A DNA stretch of 64,000 bases from Oopsacas minuta (GCA_024704765.1 JAKMXF010000316.1:124001-188000), one strand, 5' to 3'. Shown: positions 35,231-47,120, numbered from the stretch's first letter. Notes: generated by a model from the letters alone, not told the origin. A program made the numbers and translations.

Positions 35231-36582
35231 CAGTATGTCCCGAAAGTCTTTTCCTATAGTAATTTTAGATATAATAGACTACCAAAACTTGATTAATTGA
35301 ATTCGAATATTCTGAACTCAATTTATTGAATATTCAAACAATTGTGAACACATTAGATCAAGTGATATAGGCTTATCAACTTCAGAGACTTCTTTAGCAG
35401 CATTTATTTGATCTCGAATATTCATTCTCAAAATAATGTCCGAATCGTTACATTCCTCTCAGAATTTATTTCGTGCAAAGGCTATTGGAATGTTAGAGGC
35501 CGGAGTTACGCAGAAACAGGTGTCCCAAGCCCTTGGAAAGACCACACGGACCATCAGCAATTGGTGGAAACGAAATAAATTGGACCAGAGTCTCAGCGAT
35601 AAACCGAGGTCAGGAAGGCCTTTATCGCTCACAAGGACAGAGAAAATAGTTATTTCCAAATCTGTTGGTAAGAAGCACCTACACGAAAATTGGCAAAGAG
35701 ACCAACCGTTCGTGGACACCTGACTTCCAAATCAGCGGTGCATCGCTATTTGAGAGAAAATCTTGGTCTTAAGAGCTACAAACGGCCACATCAGCCAAAA
35801 TTGACCGAAAAACAGAAAGATCATCGCCTAAATTTCTGTCAACAAAGGCTATTTTGGTCGGCTGAACAATGGAGCAATGTTATTTTCTCCGATGAAGCTC
35901 CGTTTTATCTATTTCAGCCTTCCAACCCACAAACCGATCGCATCTGGAGTTCTGATGCCAAAAATGTCCCGCCAGTCCTCACTATTAAGTTTCCTTCTCA
36001 TCTTATGGTTTGGGGGGGCTATGTCGGCTCGTGCTGTATCAGAATTACACATTCCGCCACCCAAATGCACTGTAAATCCCAAGTACTATGTTGATGAGAT
36101 ACTAGCTGGACCTTGTCAAGATTCGTTTACTCGCAAAAGATATACTGGTACAATTCTACAGCGAAGACTTTGCCAAAACATGTCCAATTCTGTTTTCCAA
36201 CAGGATGGAGCTCCCGCTCATACTTCAAAATTAAGTCAGCAGTGGTGCCAACTGAATCTTCCAAACTACTGGGCGAAAGAAGTGTGGCCAGGCAACTCTC
36301 CTGATTTATCTCCAATTGAGAACTTGTGGGCGTATGTGAAAAATGAACTTTCTGAGCTACCAGCTGCTTCAAATTTAGACCTGCTGAAAAATCAACTCAA
36401 AAATGTGTGGGCTGACATCAGCCCTGACCTACTCAAGAGGTTGATGGGTGGAATGCCAGCTAGGATGAGAAAGTGCGTAGATTTGAATGGCGGTAATATT
36501 GGAAAATAATGAAACCTATATTCCATTTCGTATGGCTGCTATGAATAATTTTTTGATAGGAAAAGACTTTCGGGACATACTG
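35231..36582 (+). mobile_element. DD37E Tc1/mariner transposon with near-perfect ends
   Basis: 1352 bp. Inverted repeats starting CAGTATGTCCCGAAAGTCTT are identical for about 27 bp, with TA at 35229-35230 and 36583-36584. It sits in the 5' region of CACTA-like copy 1, so it is the youngest layer of the nest. The gene on the plus strand has only a few lesions. Confidence 0.93.
35436..36509 (+). pseudogene. DD37E transposase, at least two frameshifts
   Basis: From ATG 35436: helix-turn-helix TTRTISNWWKRNK and a GRPLSLTR hook. The frame changes near 35680 and again near 36020. Catalytic residues: first Asp in VIFSDEAPFYLF, second in SVFQQDGAPAHTS, Glu in NSPDLSPIENLW. Thirty-seven residues lie between the last two. 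It ends GGNIGK-stop at 36509. Spacing matches the DD37E groups. The close relative at 16101 has one residue less between the same motifs. Confidence 0.9.
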
Positions 36583-37702
36583 TATATTTAGTTAGAGTTA
36601 GTGCCGACCGATGAGGTCACCTTGCCTATAGTATATTAGTTAAAGGGATTATAAAAGTCTTGTTAAAGAAGACTCAAAGTATCCAAAATAGTTTCCATGA
36701 AATAATAATTATGGTATATTTAGCACCAAATATCCATGGAAATGCAATAAATATAATTATTGAAAACGAAAAATCCTGATGTATAGGTTTAAAACTGATG
36801 GCAAATTTAGAATTATCGCAGTTTTTTGTTCTAGAAGATATCACATTCATTCAAGAAGAAATTTCGTAGTTGACCAGTGTTATAATCTTCATTCGTCTAG
36901 TTCCGATTTTCGGGGGGTACTTTTCTATATATTTATCAAGTTTGGATGCGCCTACTCTGTAAAGAAAGTAACAGTAACAGCTTTGCCACACTTACAAGGT
37001 TATAGCAAGACAATTACATGACTATTGAAGAAGATGGTATGTATAATTTTGGGTTTTAGGAAGTCGGACCTAGGAATATTCGCTGGTTGTTTGTCACCCT
37101 TCACCCATGATCGCTTCTTATACTTACTATATGCAGGACCCATTTACCACTAATCGTTCGGTAGCCAAGTTCAGTCGTCAGAATTGTAAGAATAGTTCCT
37201 GATGACATATCCATACTTTAATCTAACTGATTGACAATAATGCATTTGTCTTCCATGGCCGTACTTTCAATGAGTACGATATTCTCTGAAGTGGTGGCGG
37301 GTACCGGGCTTCCAGATCGAGGCAATTCTGTGACATCAGCATCACCAGACCCAAAAAGGGCAGCCCCATCACTCTATAGTAGATCTGAAGCGCTATCCAC
37401 GCACAATATCTCCTGTAATTCGCTGAAGTTCTGTACCGGATGGATCTTGAGTTTGTGCGAAACTCTATGTTAGCCCGCCATTTGAGGTTGAAATTATCAT
37501 CCTTTGAAGCCATAAATTGAACTGTAGGTATGAATTCTCAACGCGTAATTATCTCGAGAATCATAATTTGTATTGAATAAACTTGGAACTTCAGTATTTG
37601 GAGTTTATCTATATTGGCTTATTATGTATGAGGGTTAGATATGTTATTTGACTAATCCCTGAGATATAACATGACCTGCAAGACTAATTGAACGCCCTGA
37701 TA

Positions 37703-38350
37703 TACTAAATATAAAGATGCTTTGGAGGACTTTAGAAGTAACGAAATGCGACAATATCACATCTCAGATATGGTTAGAGTCGAAGATTTCTTGATGCATG
37801 TTATACAGAGATGTGGCTTGTTTTTGATTTGTCTTGTCGAGTTTATGTGGTTAAGGGTGATGAAACTTTATTCGAAACCAGTAAATTAACTTTTATAAGA
37901 ACAGGAAAATGGCGGATGTCAAAATAATCGCAAAAGATAATGCCACCTAAGAATCATTGCATTCACACAGCATATTTTATATTCGCCTACTTTAAGATTA
38001 CTACATACTAGATTAGTTCTCATAATCGAAATGATCATCTTTTGCAGGATACAAGGAATTTCTATGAGAGGACATTGAGGCAGCGGACAGTTGTCATTCG
38101 AACACTCACTAGATAATGATGGAAATTTTAAAGCAGCTCTACAATTGAAATTATGTGGTGGTGGTGAATTACTGAAAGAACATTTACTAACTGAACCTAT
38201 TTACGCCAAGGATCTGAGGTAGACAGCCACAATGAATTTGTGAACATATGTGGGAGTATCATACAGTAATCCATCATCAATGAGGTCTGAGAAGCCAAGT
38301 CTTTCACAGTTCTTGCTGGTGAGACTGTAGATATTCCCAATATTGAACAA
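37703..38350 (+). pseudogene. hAT transposase, N-terminal portion (left of CACTA-like copy 2)
   Basis: Plus strand, broken into frames: DALEDFRSNEMRQYHISDM (about 37713-37775), then SLDNDGNFKAALQLKLCGG (about 38105-38165) with ELLKEHLLTEPIYAKDL, and AKSFTVLAGETVDIPNIEQL (about 38294-38350), the region of the first catalytic Asp in ZMYM-like hAT proteins. The reading resumes after the CACTA-like insertion at 40984, so both pieces are one element split by copy 2. Confidence 0.78.
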
Positions 38351-38353
38351 TTA

Positions 38354-40980
38354 CACTACGTAACACAATTTTTGTTTGGCTTCAATTTTTGATGTTCCCT
38401 TATGTTTTTTGCGTCGCTGAATTCAAAAATCGTGTTAGTTTTCCATATCATCAATGCTTTTTGACGTATTTACACTTTTTGCTTTTTCCGAACAAGTTGT
38501 GTTGTTCATTATATGCAAATTTACCTACAGCTCTTGTAATAGATTTAAACACGTAGTGATGTGTTGATAAGTTAATTTGAACATGAAAATCATTACCAAA
38601 CAGTACATTGCTGATTACAAGTCCTAAAGAAAACAAAACGCACTCATGTTAGAGAGTTAAAATACTTCAAAAATGAACTGTTGAACGAGCTTTTCTTTTG
38701 TGACCAGAAATGTCTTCCCTTATCAAAAACCACATGTAATCGCCCATCATTGCACTGTCCCAGCGGCCCTGATACCGTCTTTCCATTAGCTGAATATCTT
38801 GGTGAAATCTCTCGCCATGTTCCTCGCTGAAATCCCCCAAATTTTCTTGAAAGAAGTCAAGATGAGAGCATAGAAAATGAAGTTTCAACGACATGCGACA
38901 TCCCATCTTTTGGTAGCTTGTGATCAGAGTATTCACTATCTCTTCATAATTAGGATCTTTGTTATTTCCTAAAAAGCCATTAACTACATCACGAAATGCC
39001 TGCCATGCTTTTCTTTCTATTTCGGTCATTTTACCCTCCAGGGTTCTTGACTTTAACATGGTGGTTATTTGGGGGCCGACAAATATTCCTCCCTTTAGTT
39101 TAGCATCTGATAATTTTGGAAACATTGCACGGATTTCTTGAAAAGCTTCTCCTTCAAAATCCAAAGCTTTAACAAATTGCTTTACTAAACCTAGTTTTAT
39201 ATGAAGAGGTGGTAGTAAAACTTTTTCCCGGCATACAAGTGGCTCTTTGATAACATTGTACTTTCCTGGCATTAATTCTTTTCTTGGCGGCCATTGAATC
39301 TTCGAGTAGTGCTCTCCATCAGCTCTGCTGTTCCACAAACAAAGAAAACATGAGTATTTGGTGTAACCACCCTGCAGTCCCAACAAAAACCCCAACATCT
39401 TAAAATCACCACAGAGCTGCCAGTTAAATTCAGCATAGTTTATTTTAAGCAGTAGTTGCTTGACATTTTCATAGTCTTCTTTCATTTGTATTGAATAAGC
39501 AAGTGGAATTGACGGATATTTGTTCCCATTATGAAGTAAAACTCCTTTAATACTTTTGGTGGAACTGTCAATAAAAAGTCGCCACTGAGAAGGGTCATGT
39601 TCAATTCCAACAGCATCAAACAAACCATTCACATCTTTGCAATAGCACAGATCCTGTATTACATCAAAGTAAACAGAATAGTCCAAGTGCCTCTTCCTGT
39701 AAGCAGTTATTTTGCAATCATCACGCAGCAAATTCCACTCGCTTAATCTTGACGTCAATAGCTCTGCTGCAGATTTTGTTAGTTGCAGATCTCGTATTAA
39801 GTCATCTAATTCTCTCTTAGAAGGATAATGACGATCTGCACTTGTTGATTGGAGATACTCCTCCTCAGCATCCGAAGTTTCACTTGATATCGAGTCTTCA
39901 CATTCAGTATTAAACTCCAACTAAAATGACAAGAATAAAACACAAGATGCAGATTGTGGGTCACCCTTACAGCATATAAGCTAGCGTAGCCTTATATTAT
40001 AAAACATAAAACTACTTACATTTGCTGGTGGTTTTGGAACTGGTAAAGTTTCACTATGAGGAACAGGTGCAATGGATGAAGGTATACTTGGATAAGTCAG
40101 TGCTCTTCTTCCCTTAACCTTGCGGTACTTAGCAATATTTACCATACAAAAGTAACAATCATCATGATGGTTTTGTGGCTCTCTCCAAACTCTTGGAATA
40201 GCAAATGGCATAACTCTAGCGGAACCCCTCAACCAAGCTTCAAGATTAGATCGACAGCTGCCACAAATCACATGTGGGGCCCAGGCCTTTTCCTGATCCC
40301 CAATGGACATCCCAAAATACAGTCTATACGCTTCCCAATACTTAGCTTCTTTTGATATTTTATTTGAAACATGTTTGTCACCAACATAATATCCACAAAC
40401 ATAGCAAAATGAGTCAGGTGAATTCTTGCATTGTCTACTAGCCATTGCAATTTCTAAATTTGAAAAACACTAACTTAACGTAAGAACAACCAGCAAGTTA
40501 TTTCTGCCTCTCTGCTAAAGGCAGTTATACTTATGCTTATACTAGCTGCTGGTAGCTTATAGTATTAATATAAGTAAATACTTTCCAAGTGAAGGTACTG
40601 GATAGCAAATAAACTATACGCAAGAACGAAATTTCTAAGTTTTGCAATCCTACCCCACCCTGGAATTCTGATGCTGTTTAAGCTGTGCATTCGCAGACAC
40701 TTTAAGTGTCTCCCAGAGCTTAAAAAGACAAGAGACAGTGAAGGGAGTGTAAAATGTTTGTTATCTTTATTGTTATAGCACAAAAGATTTTGATTGTGAC
40801 GTACGTTTTTGCTGGGTTGGCTAAGCGTGTAACCTGCTCATATAAATAGGCTTCCTGAAAGCTAACGATCGATGATAGAAAAAAACTAATTGTATTTTCG
40901 GAATCAGCGCCTCAAAATTATCCATAAACAATCAAAATATCAAGCCAAACAAAGATTTCATAAAAATTTGTTACGTAGTG
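38354..40980 (-). mobile_element. CACTA-like element, copy 2: complete and apparently intact
   Basis: 2627 bp. Both ends start CACTACGTAACA and stay similar further in (GTTTGGCTT, then GCTGAATTC against GCTGATTCC about 72 bp from the end). TTA is duplicated at 38351-38353 and 40981-40983. The insertion is inside a hAT transposase reading frame, which closes up when the element and one TTA are removed. It encodes one spliced protein on the minus strand without lesions. CAC termini with 3-bp target duplications point to the CACTA-Mirage-Chapaev (CMC) superfamily, perhaps a Chapaev3-like lineage. The protein family itself I know only as an unnamed, widely dispersed invertebrate one. Confidence 0.85.
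38667..40445 (-). CDS. Spliced 559-aa transposase candidate of the CACTA-like family
   Basis: Exon 1 is 40445 down to 40020 (142 aa) and exon 2 is 39920 down to 38667 (417 aa), joined in phase 0. The 99-bp intron starts GTAAGTAG and ends gtcattttAG. N-terminal zinc-binding region: C14/C17 in SFCYVCG, H58/C61/C64 in WAPHVICGSC, H93/H94 and C97/C100 in NHHDDCYFC. A presumed RNase-H-like core follows: D260 in WRLFIDSSTKSIKG, D314 in LCGDFKML, a C333-x2-C336 pair in SCFLCLW, H382 in LPPLHIKLGL, H490/H495 in LHFLCSHLDFF and acidic residues 508-512 in FSEEHGERFHQD. Insertion of a CxxC and His residues after the second Asp is known from CMC and RAG/Transib-type transposases. The catalytic assignment is inferred, not shown. 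Confidence 0.8.
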
Positions 40981-40983
40981 TTA

Positions 40984-42790
40984 TCTATCTCTTTAAGATA
41001 TTACAATTTATCTTCTGGAAAGATTTCTGAGAGATTTCTAATTTATACCAAAGTGAATGATACTACTTGTGATGGAATTGCTAAGTAATTAAGGGAACAC
41101 ACATTGTCACTTGATATGATTGTAGGGATTCGCTTTGACGGGGCTGCTAGCATGAGTGGAAACTTAAAGGTGCATAAGCAATTATGACAGCAGTTTCCAG
41201 CTGTATTTTATGCTCATTGTGCGTCTCATGCATTAAATCTTTCATTTTGTAATGCCTTAACTATCCCTGGTCTTAGAGAATGATTTGCGAATATTTATGA
41301 AGCCATAAATTTGCAGACATCAAAAGCTTTCAGAGCTAAAGATTAGTAATTATGTGAATTTTTGACTATAAATATTTGCGATAATAGTAACAATTATTCT
41401 TTTGATTTCCGTCCAGACAGTGTACCCAGAATAATATGGTATTACTCTTAAAAGAATATGTGAAACAAGATGGGACAAGAGGAAAGATGCAATTAGTGAT
41501 TTTCAGAGTGTACTTCTTGCTGTCATAACTGTATTAAAAGACATGACATAATATCCACCAACTGGAATAGCTGACCGCTAGACATGTCTTTGTGTCAATT
41601 CTCATGCATCTTTGCGTTGTTCTCCTAGAGAAGATTTCCAGTGTTTTGTTGCTTATAGGAAAAGAACTCCAAAACCCTGGAATGCACCTTCTTACCTGCT
41701 GTTAAATATTCGCCAAATACAAAGGATTGAGAGAGATTTATATTGAGACAATTTTGCGTAAGTATATGAGAATCCATCGGTTATATTTGATGGTTTGACG
41801 TAGGTACAACTGTGAACATTCCGTGGATGCTGTGGAGGTATGAAAATGATGCAAAGTCCATTATCGTGTTTCTGTGCTTATGTAGAGTTTATCTTTAATG
41901 AATTGAACATCAGATTCCTCCAACATCGACAAAAACATTTCAAAAATATTCAGGTAAACATAGTTTAGTAATCAACAAAGCTGTATATACTATTTTATGA
42001 AAGTATATCTCTCTTTTAGAAAATTTATCCTTTAGTGAAATTCATGTGGCCATAGAGCGGTATGATATCTTCCTCGATTTATGTTCTTCAGAGAACTTAA
42101 TTAAGAATCAGCTTAACCAGTGAAGAATAAATGATCAACAGTGGATATATGCGATCTACATGAAAATGCTGTAATTTCTTCCCAACATTGTAATCCTGTT
42201 TTTTCCCATCAGTTTATGTATAATACAGATATATGCAATAATTCCTGTGACAACTTCTAGTGTTGGGAGAAATTTTTCAAACTAGAAAAGAGTAAAACAA
42301 TGTTACGCAACACAATGAGGTAACTACAATTGAATGGTTTTTCTCTTTTAGCCATACCGAGAGATATGCTACCATCAATAGCATATGTGATTGATAGATT
42401 CGTTGTGAAATCATAAAAACTTATATTGAATATTTTATGAGGTAAAAGGAAATTATTTCATAAGAGTAGACTGATGATTACCACTTGTGTATGAATTTCA
42501 ATACTAAGCCGAATATGCCAGGAGTGTTAAGATCGTAACAACTCGCCAGTGGCCAGCTTGTGTTAGAATATCTCTACATTCCAGCCAAAATTCGCGTGAT
42601 TTGAAGGTTCATTTTGAAAATTTGCCAAAAGTCGCGACATAAACAAATTAATAGCATTATTGGATTCTGACAGGTAGTACTTATGAGCCTCCAGTGTCGC
42701 CAACATTAGCTATGTAACTGAAAATTAACAGCATACTACATCCTGGCTACGGGCCACTTTATCCCTATGCCCCCTATAGCTACGCCACTG
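40984..42790 (+). pseudogene. hAT transposase, C-terminal portion and right terminus
   Basis: Continues the reading left at 38350: LSISLRYYN and GKISERFLIYTKVNDTTCDG (about 40990-41075), then IRFDGAASMSG (about 41129-41162, second catalytic Asp), YAHCASHALNL (about 41207-41240) and LKRICETRWDKRKDA (about 41449-41495). Further decayed text follows. The right terminus is recognisable as TATAGCTACGCCACTG ending at 42790, the complement of the common CAGTGGCGTAGC-type hAT end. Many stops; inactive. Confidence 0.78.
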
Positions 42791-44529
42791 AAGTTTGGTT
42801 ATCAAAGTATTTTATTGCCTGACATAACCTCCCCAAACAACACAATTCCAATTTTCAGATCTATAACCATGATAAACTTCATTTTTCGCCAATTGGGAGA
42901 TAATCGGACTACAAGCACAAAATTCCCCACTCAGTGCCGGCGCAAGCATGGATCTAGATCGGTCTACGCCTCATCAAAGATTCTGCCAGTCCAATCTCTC
43001 AGCTCCATCAGCAAAGGATTGGTGTGGGACTTGTATCCAGGGATGTAGTGTTCAGATTTCTAGTGGAAGAGCGCTTATAAATAATATATTACGCAAAAAT
43101 TGGTAGAACATGGTTATCTTTCTATCAACGAAACATGTTGTAATCAACATTACGAGGACTATAAAGTAGGATTGTTACCAAATAATGTTGTCTTTCTTCG
43201 GTGCTGATCTCACAGTGGACTCCGCAATCCAAACTTGTCTAAAGTTTCGATAAAAATAATTGTCTAAACCCTCAGTATTGAATTCTAGGTCACTTGACTA
43301 CTTTTGCCACATCCCTGAGTGAGTTGAAAATAATGAAATAATCTTTTATGGAATTTCACATGACCGTAGGTATAGAGGCCATTAATTATTGAGAGACAGT
43401 ATGACAAAGCCCAATTGCACCGTTGTTATAATAGTCCAGAATATGCTAAATGCCACACTGTTGATTGAATCACTTAACCAAAACAGTGCAGTGCGATGTA
43501 AAATATTTCCCAAGTGAGGGCCAACACGTTTAATCCGCTTAATTAGTTGGAAATGGCCTGGTGCCGATGTTACCCTATTAAACGTACTTGACTAAAATAT
43601 AAACGAAGGGCAATTGCAGGAAACTTAATCTACCTTTATTATGATAAAATAACAATAACCAGGTTAAACTCTGGGAACGCCGCTCCCTCCGCTCCCGCTA
43701 CATTACACTCCTGCTTGTATCTAATCAGGGTTGCACCATCAAATATGAAACTAAGGAATTAGTTCATTGTGGAATTATTTATCAATATTCATGGATTAAT
43801 AGAATGTCGCCAATTGTTGAGTTACACATTGTTAATTCATAATCATGGTACATTAGTTAAATCAATGTTATCATAATCATATCTAAATTTGCTTTTGTTT
43901 TTATGAAGATACATTGAATATATTCAAATCTCATGCTAATGATTGTATACCTACAAGAAAACTTGCTCTAAATAACAACACAGGGATAACGCAAACGCTG
44001 ATTCCGTATTTCGCATCTCAAGTTTGTCATATACATGCAACTTTGGATATGAATCTTTTTTATTAATCAATTTGTGTTGCGAAGTGCCGGGAACACGCGG
44101 GCAGGTGATGCTCGCAAGCCGCATAGCTCAAGCAAGCGACGCCCGCTCGGACTTTGAATATTGATTATGATTAATGCTCCTATATTGCCAATATCTAGAT
44201 TTCAAATGGAAAATTTGCCAAACTTCGTTATGATCATTAATACATATCAGAAATGCAAGCTAGGTCAGCCCGATAAAGATAAAATCGCCCATTTTTTGCC
44301 CATCAGGATTAATGGGCTTTCGCCGCCACTGTCAGCACTATTTCAAAATACTATTGCGGTACCACTAATTCATTTTGGATCCCATTCAAATTCGATGTAG
44401 TGAACCAATACCACATAAGGAACTTAAAATGTAATAATCGACTAATCATACTTTGAATCAGGAGTTATTACCTTTCTACTTTACAACTATTATCTCAGCT
44501 TCGATTATTCTGCTTAAGGAGGATTGTCT
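42791..44529. other. Unassigned sequence between hAT and Helitron remnants
   Basis: No gene is recognised. Two short GC-richer patches (about 43676-43720 and 44085-44155) stand out from the AT-rich background; neither folds into a tRNA cloverleaf by eye. Open frames here look accidental. Confidence 0.35.
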
Positions 44530-47120
44530 GACTAAATGCCTTGTTCCATTGCAATGACCATTTTCTGGGTCGATATTACGGAGAGGTATTTCAGTAGTGC
44601 TCCATTTGCATGTAGTTCATGCTGTGGTAGATACTTATAGAAGTTTATGTCCTGAGGGGTATACAGTGTTATGATCTTCATTGGATACCGTATCCATACT
44701 TTTAAAGATTTCATCATTTCCCGGAAATATATTAAGAACTAGTTTGTCCTTATCGTCCTTACATTCATTGTTGGACTGAGGATGCCTGGAGCAGCCAACC
44801 AATTCGGATCCGTGTGATTACAGGTAGTTTATGTCCACAATACATGTATTGGATAAGTACCCCCTGATTGTTTCTATTCACCACTATACTTGCTGGAATC
44901 TGTATAACATCTGGACTTTTCTCCTCAATTATGTCAATCTTACCTCTCTAAATTTCAAGAGTCAAGTAGCATATTCTCTCAGCCGTTCACCTTCTCCGAT
45001 TGCACCAGTTTCAGCTTCTTGGTGACATTGCATACTTGTTGTGAGATGCATTGGAGCATAATGGGCCCTTTAAGAAATTAAATAGACTCTCATTGACGAT
45101 ATCAGGTGGTCGTCCTCTTCGAAATACCTGTGAAATGATCATTCTTCATGATGTCCTATGGACTCCAAATCGAAAGCTAGAGATTTCGTTCCCTCATCAT
45201 TAGTGCTTCATCTCATATGGCGACTTTAGAAAATTTGATTACTTGACGGTTGATCGCAGGATCTATAGGTCCAACATTCCAAACGGAATCGTCAGATACC
45301 TGTTTTGGTAACTTGAGTGTCGAATTAGCCATCCTACCTTCTATAAGTAGGCTTGCAGCTATACCTGAAGATGCTACACCGACAACTAAATCTCCTTTTG
45401 CTCTAACATATGCTACAGAAGATTGAGAATATATTTCTTACTTGTGTCCTCCTGTCTTCAAGAAATAACATTCCACCTTTCCTAGAATCAATGATGAGCT
45501 TAATGGCTTTGAACTCAATTCGTTGTTCTGGAGTTAATGAAAAACTTTATATCAACCATAATTTGTTTCTTACGCTGATTGGGGTATGTGAATATATGCA
45601 CTAGATTCAAATAAGGTCCTTGAATTCCGAAGTCAAGCAATATTGTTGGATCCACTGAGGATGTGTGGATGTCAATCAAGACACATTTTATTCTTTTTCT
45701 TCTACATGGTTAATATTGATAACTGTTGCACGATGTATACAATCTGCTGCCATCTCATTTTATCTGCTTGAAAACCAAACAGGAAGCTCTGAAGGTTGAC
45801 AAAAGAATAATATTATTGCAAATTGTTTCCAGAGTTTTTCTGAAATTTTCTAAATACCTGCGTCACTCATGCACCGAACCCGTTCTGAATTGTCAGCAAG
45901 GAGCATTCTTTCGATGCATGCTTCTTTGTAGGTATCACATACATACCCGTCCACTTTCCGAATTGCCTCAAAAGATGTTCTTACGCTAACGTGGTTCAGA
46001 ATATTCCGCAAAGGGTATACCTCACCTTGACCTGGATGGATAATCCATACTCGGACGATTTGTTTTTAGTCTCATTGTCAACTTTTCCTTTTTTGTTTTC
46101 TGTCTTACCCACGTGTAGTGTTCTGGAAAACTGAAGTATGATATATCAGCAGCTTTTTGATTATCTTTACTTTCTAAAAGTAAAAGACCTACAACTCCAT
46201 GGTTAGTTTCCCCTACCTCAAACCTCACAATTTGTGGATCTTTATACATCATAGCAAGAGTTCTCGCATTTTTGATCTTTCATGCATCTCAAAATTGTTA
46301 ATGAGTCACGAAGCTTCCATTGCTCCGATATGTATCGCGCTCAGATAATGACCTGGTTCAATCGACTCTGTTAGTCCATTATTTAGAAAAACGACTTCAT
46401 ATCTATTTTAATTGAAGCTAACATTTGCCCTGTCATAAACTTGAAATATATTCTTATAAAGGTACTTGACTACTTTATCGAAGAACAAGATTCACATTTT
46501 ATATGGACATGGCATCATATCTTGATTTTGGCAATGGATTATGTGATACGACAAAACTATTGTGTATTTCTACTTCTATCATTTTTCTTTTCTACATATT
46601 ATAGTAAGGGCAATAAATCCCCCATTTGTAGATGATGTCCGTCTATAGGTAGTATAATTATCATCTCGAATAATAGTTTGTTCAAAATTTCCATAGGAAT
46701 TTCTGACAGCATCTATTGGGTTCGCCTATGCATGTAGAGTGTGGATTCAAATCAAGAACGATGTGTTATGCACCACTCTACTATTTCACATAGTCGAGGA
46801 GGCGAAACTGGATCAGGAAATGCCATTATCGTTGTCAAGGAGGGACAAAATTTGACAGTGAGGGGCACGCCTTTGGAATTCTATCTTATAAACATATCTT
46901 TGTACATGTCCGATTATATTTCTTCCCTAAAATCCTTAAGGAGCTGTGCTTTCTTCACTTTGAATACTCTTGATACTTTATCTCGGCTATCTTTTGCATT
47001 CTGTCCGGGCTTTAATTCCAGAGCTCTCTCATTCCATTCTGGATCGCATCTAATTGTAATGAGGAGGGTGCAGTTAATTATAACGCTTTCATTTCACCTT
47101 GGTATCTTCCTCAAAATTCC
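44530..47120 (-). pseudogene. Helitron Rep/helicase remnant
   Basis: Minus strand, read from 47120 down: LLITIRCDPEWNERALEL and KVSRVFKVKKAQLLKDF (about 46900-47080) match the Helitron N-terminal/Rep region. VWIIHPGQGEVYPLRNILNH, then TSFEAIRKVDGYVCDTYKEA (about 45870-46048), is the diagnostic pre-helicase block. LTPEQRIEFKAIKLIIDSRK then GGMLFLE (about 45455-45545) is where the helicase nucleotide-binding loop begins, here mutated past recognition. VIRYP/PQHELHANGALLKYL-like text (about 44540-44700) matches the C-terminal helicase motifs. No Helitron termini (5' TC, 3' hairpin-CTRR) were located. Dead. Confidence 0.82.

Larger units (their letters stand above)
33018..36879 (-). mobile_element. 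CACTA-like element, copy 1, inserted in a mariner
   Basis: The left end reads CACGGAGAAACG and the right end, on the complement, CACTGGTCAACT. TTA flanks both sides (33015-33017 and 36880-36882). The two termini keep further similarity about 70 bp in (GCTGATTTCAAATATGGC against CTGCGATAATTCTAAATTTG). The target is the interior of the mariner 32642-37700. The element was itself hit by the DD37E element 35231-36582; without that it is about 2.5 kb. It encodes the same protein family as copies 2 and 3 on the minus strand. Confidence 0.82.
32642..37700 (-). mobile_element. mariner split in two by a later CACTA-like insertion
   Basis: The left half (32642-33017) and the right half (36880-37700) align to consecutive parts of the intact-length mariner 27300-28632: the left half ends at its TCAATTA and the right half resumes at its AATCTTCAT. 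Outer ends have TA at 32640-32641 and 37701-37702. So one mariner of about 1.2 kb is interrupted by 33018-36879. The minus-strand transposase fragments include PDLAPCD-like text at 32900-32970 (here PELTPYDLWLFPK) and the DNA-binding half at 37223-37513. Both halves are decayed. Confidence 0.88.

Noticed and set aside
40700-40745. Alternative right end for CACTA-like copy 2 at GACAGTG near 40739
   Set aside because: It has no matching left partner or TTA duplication, whereas the pair 38354/40980 has both.
44161-44400. Open frame next to a GC-richer patch, considered as a gene or tRNA region
   Set aside because: No protein motif, and the GC-richer patch does not form a cloverleaf or contain convincing internal promoter boxes.
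45726-45989. Plus-strand open frame in the Helitron region
   Set aside because: It is opposite the diagnostic Helitron block on the minus strand and has no motif.
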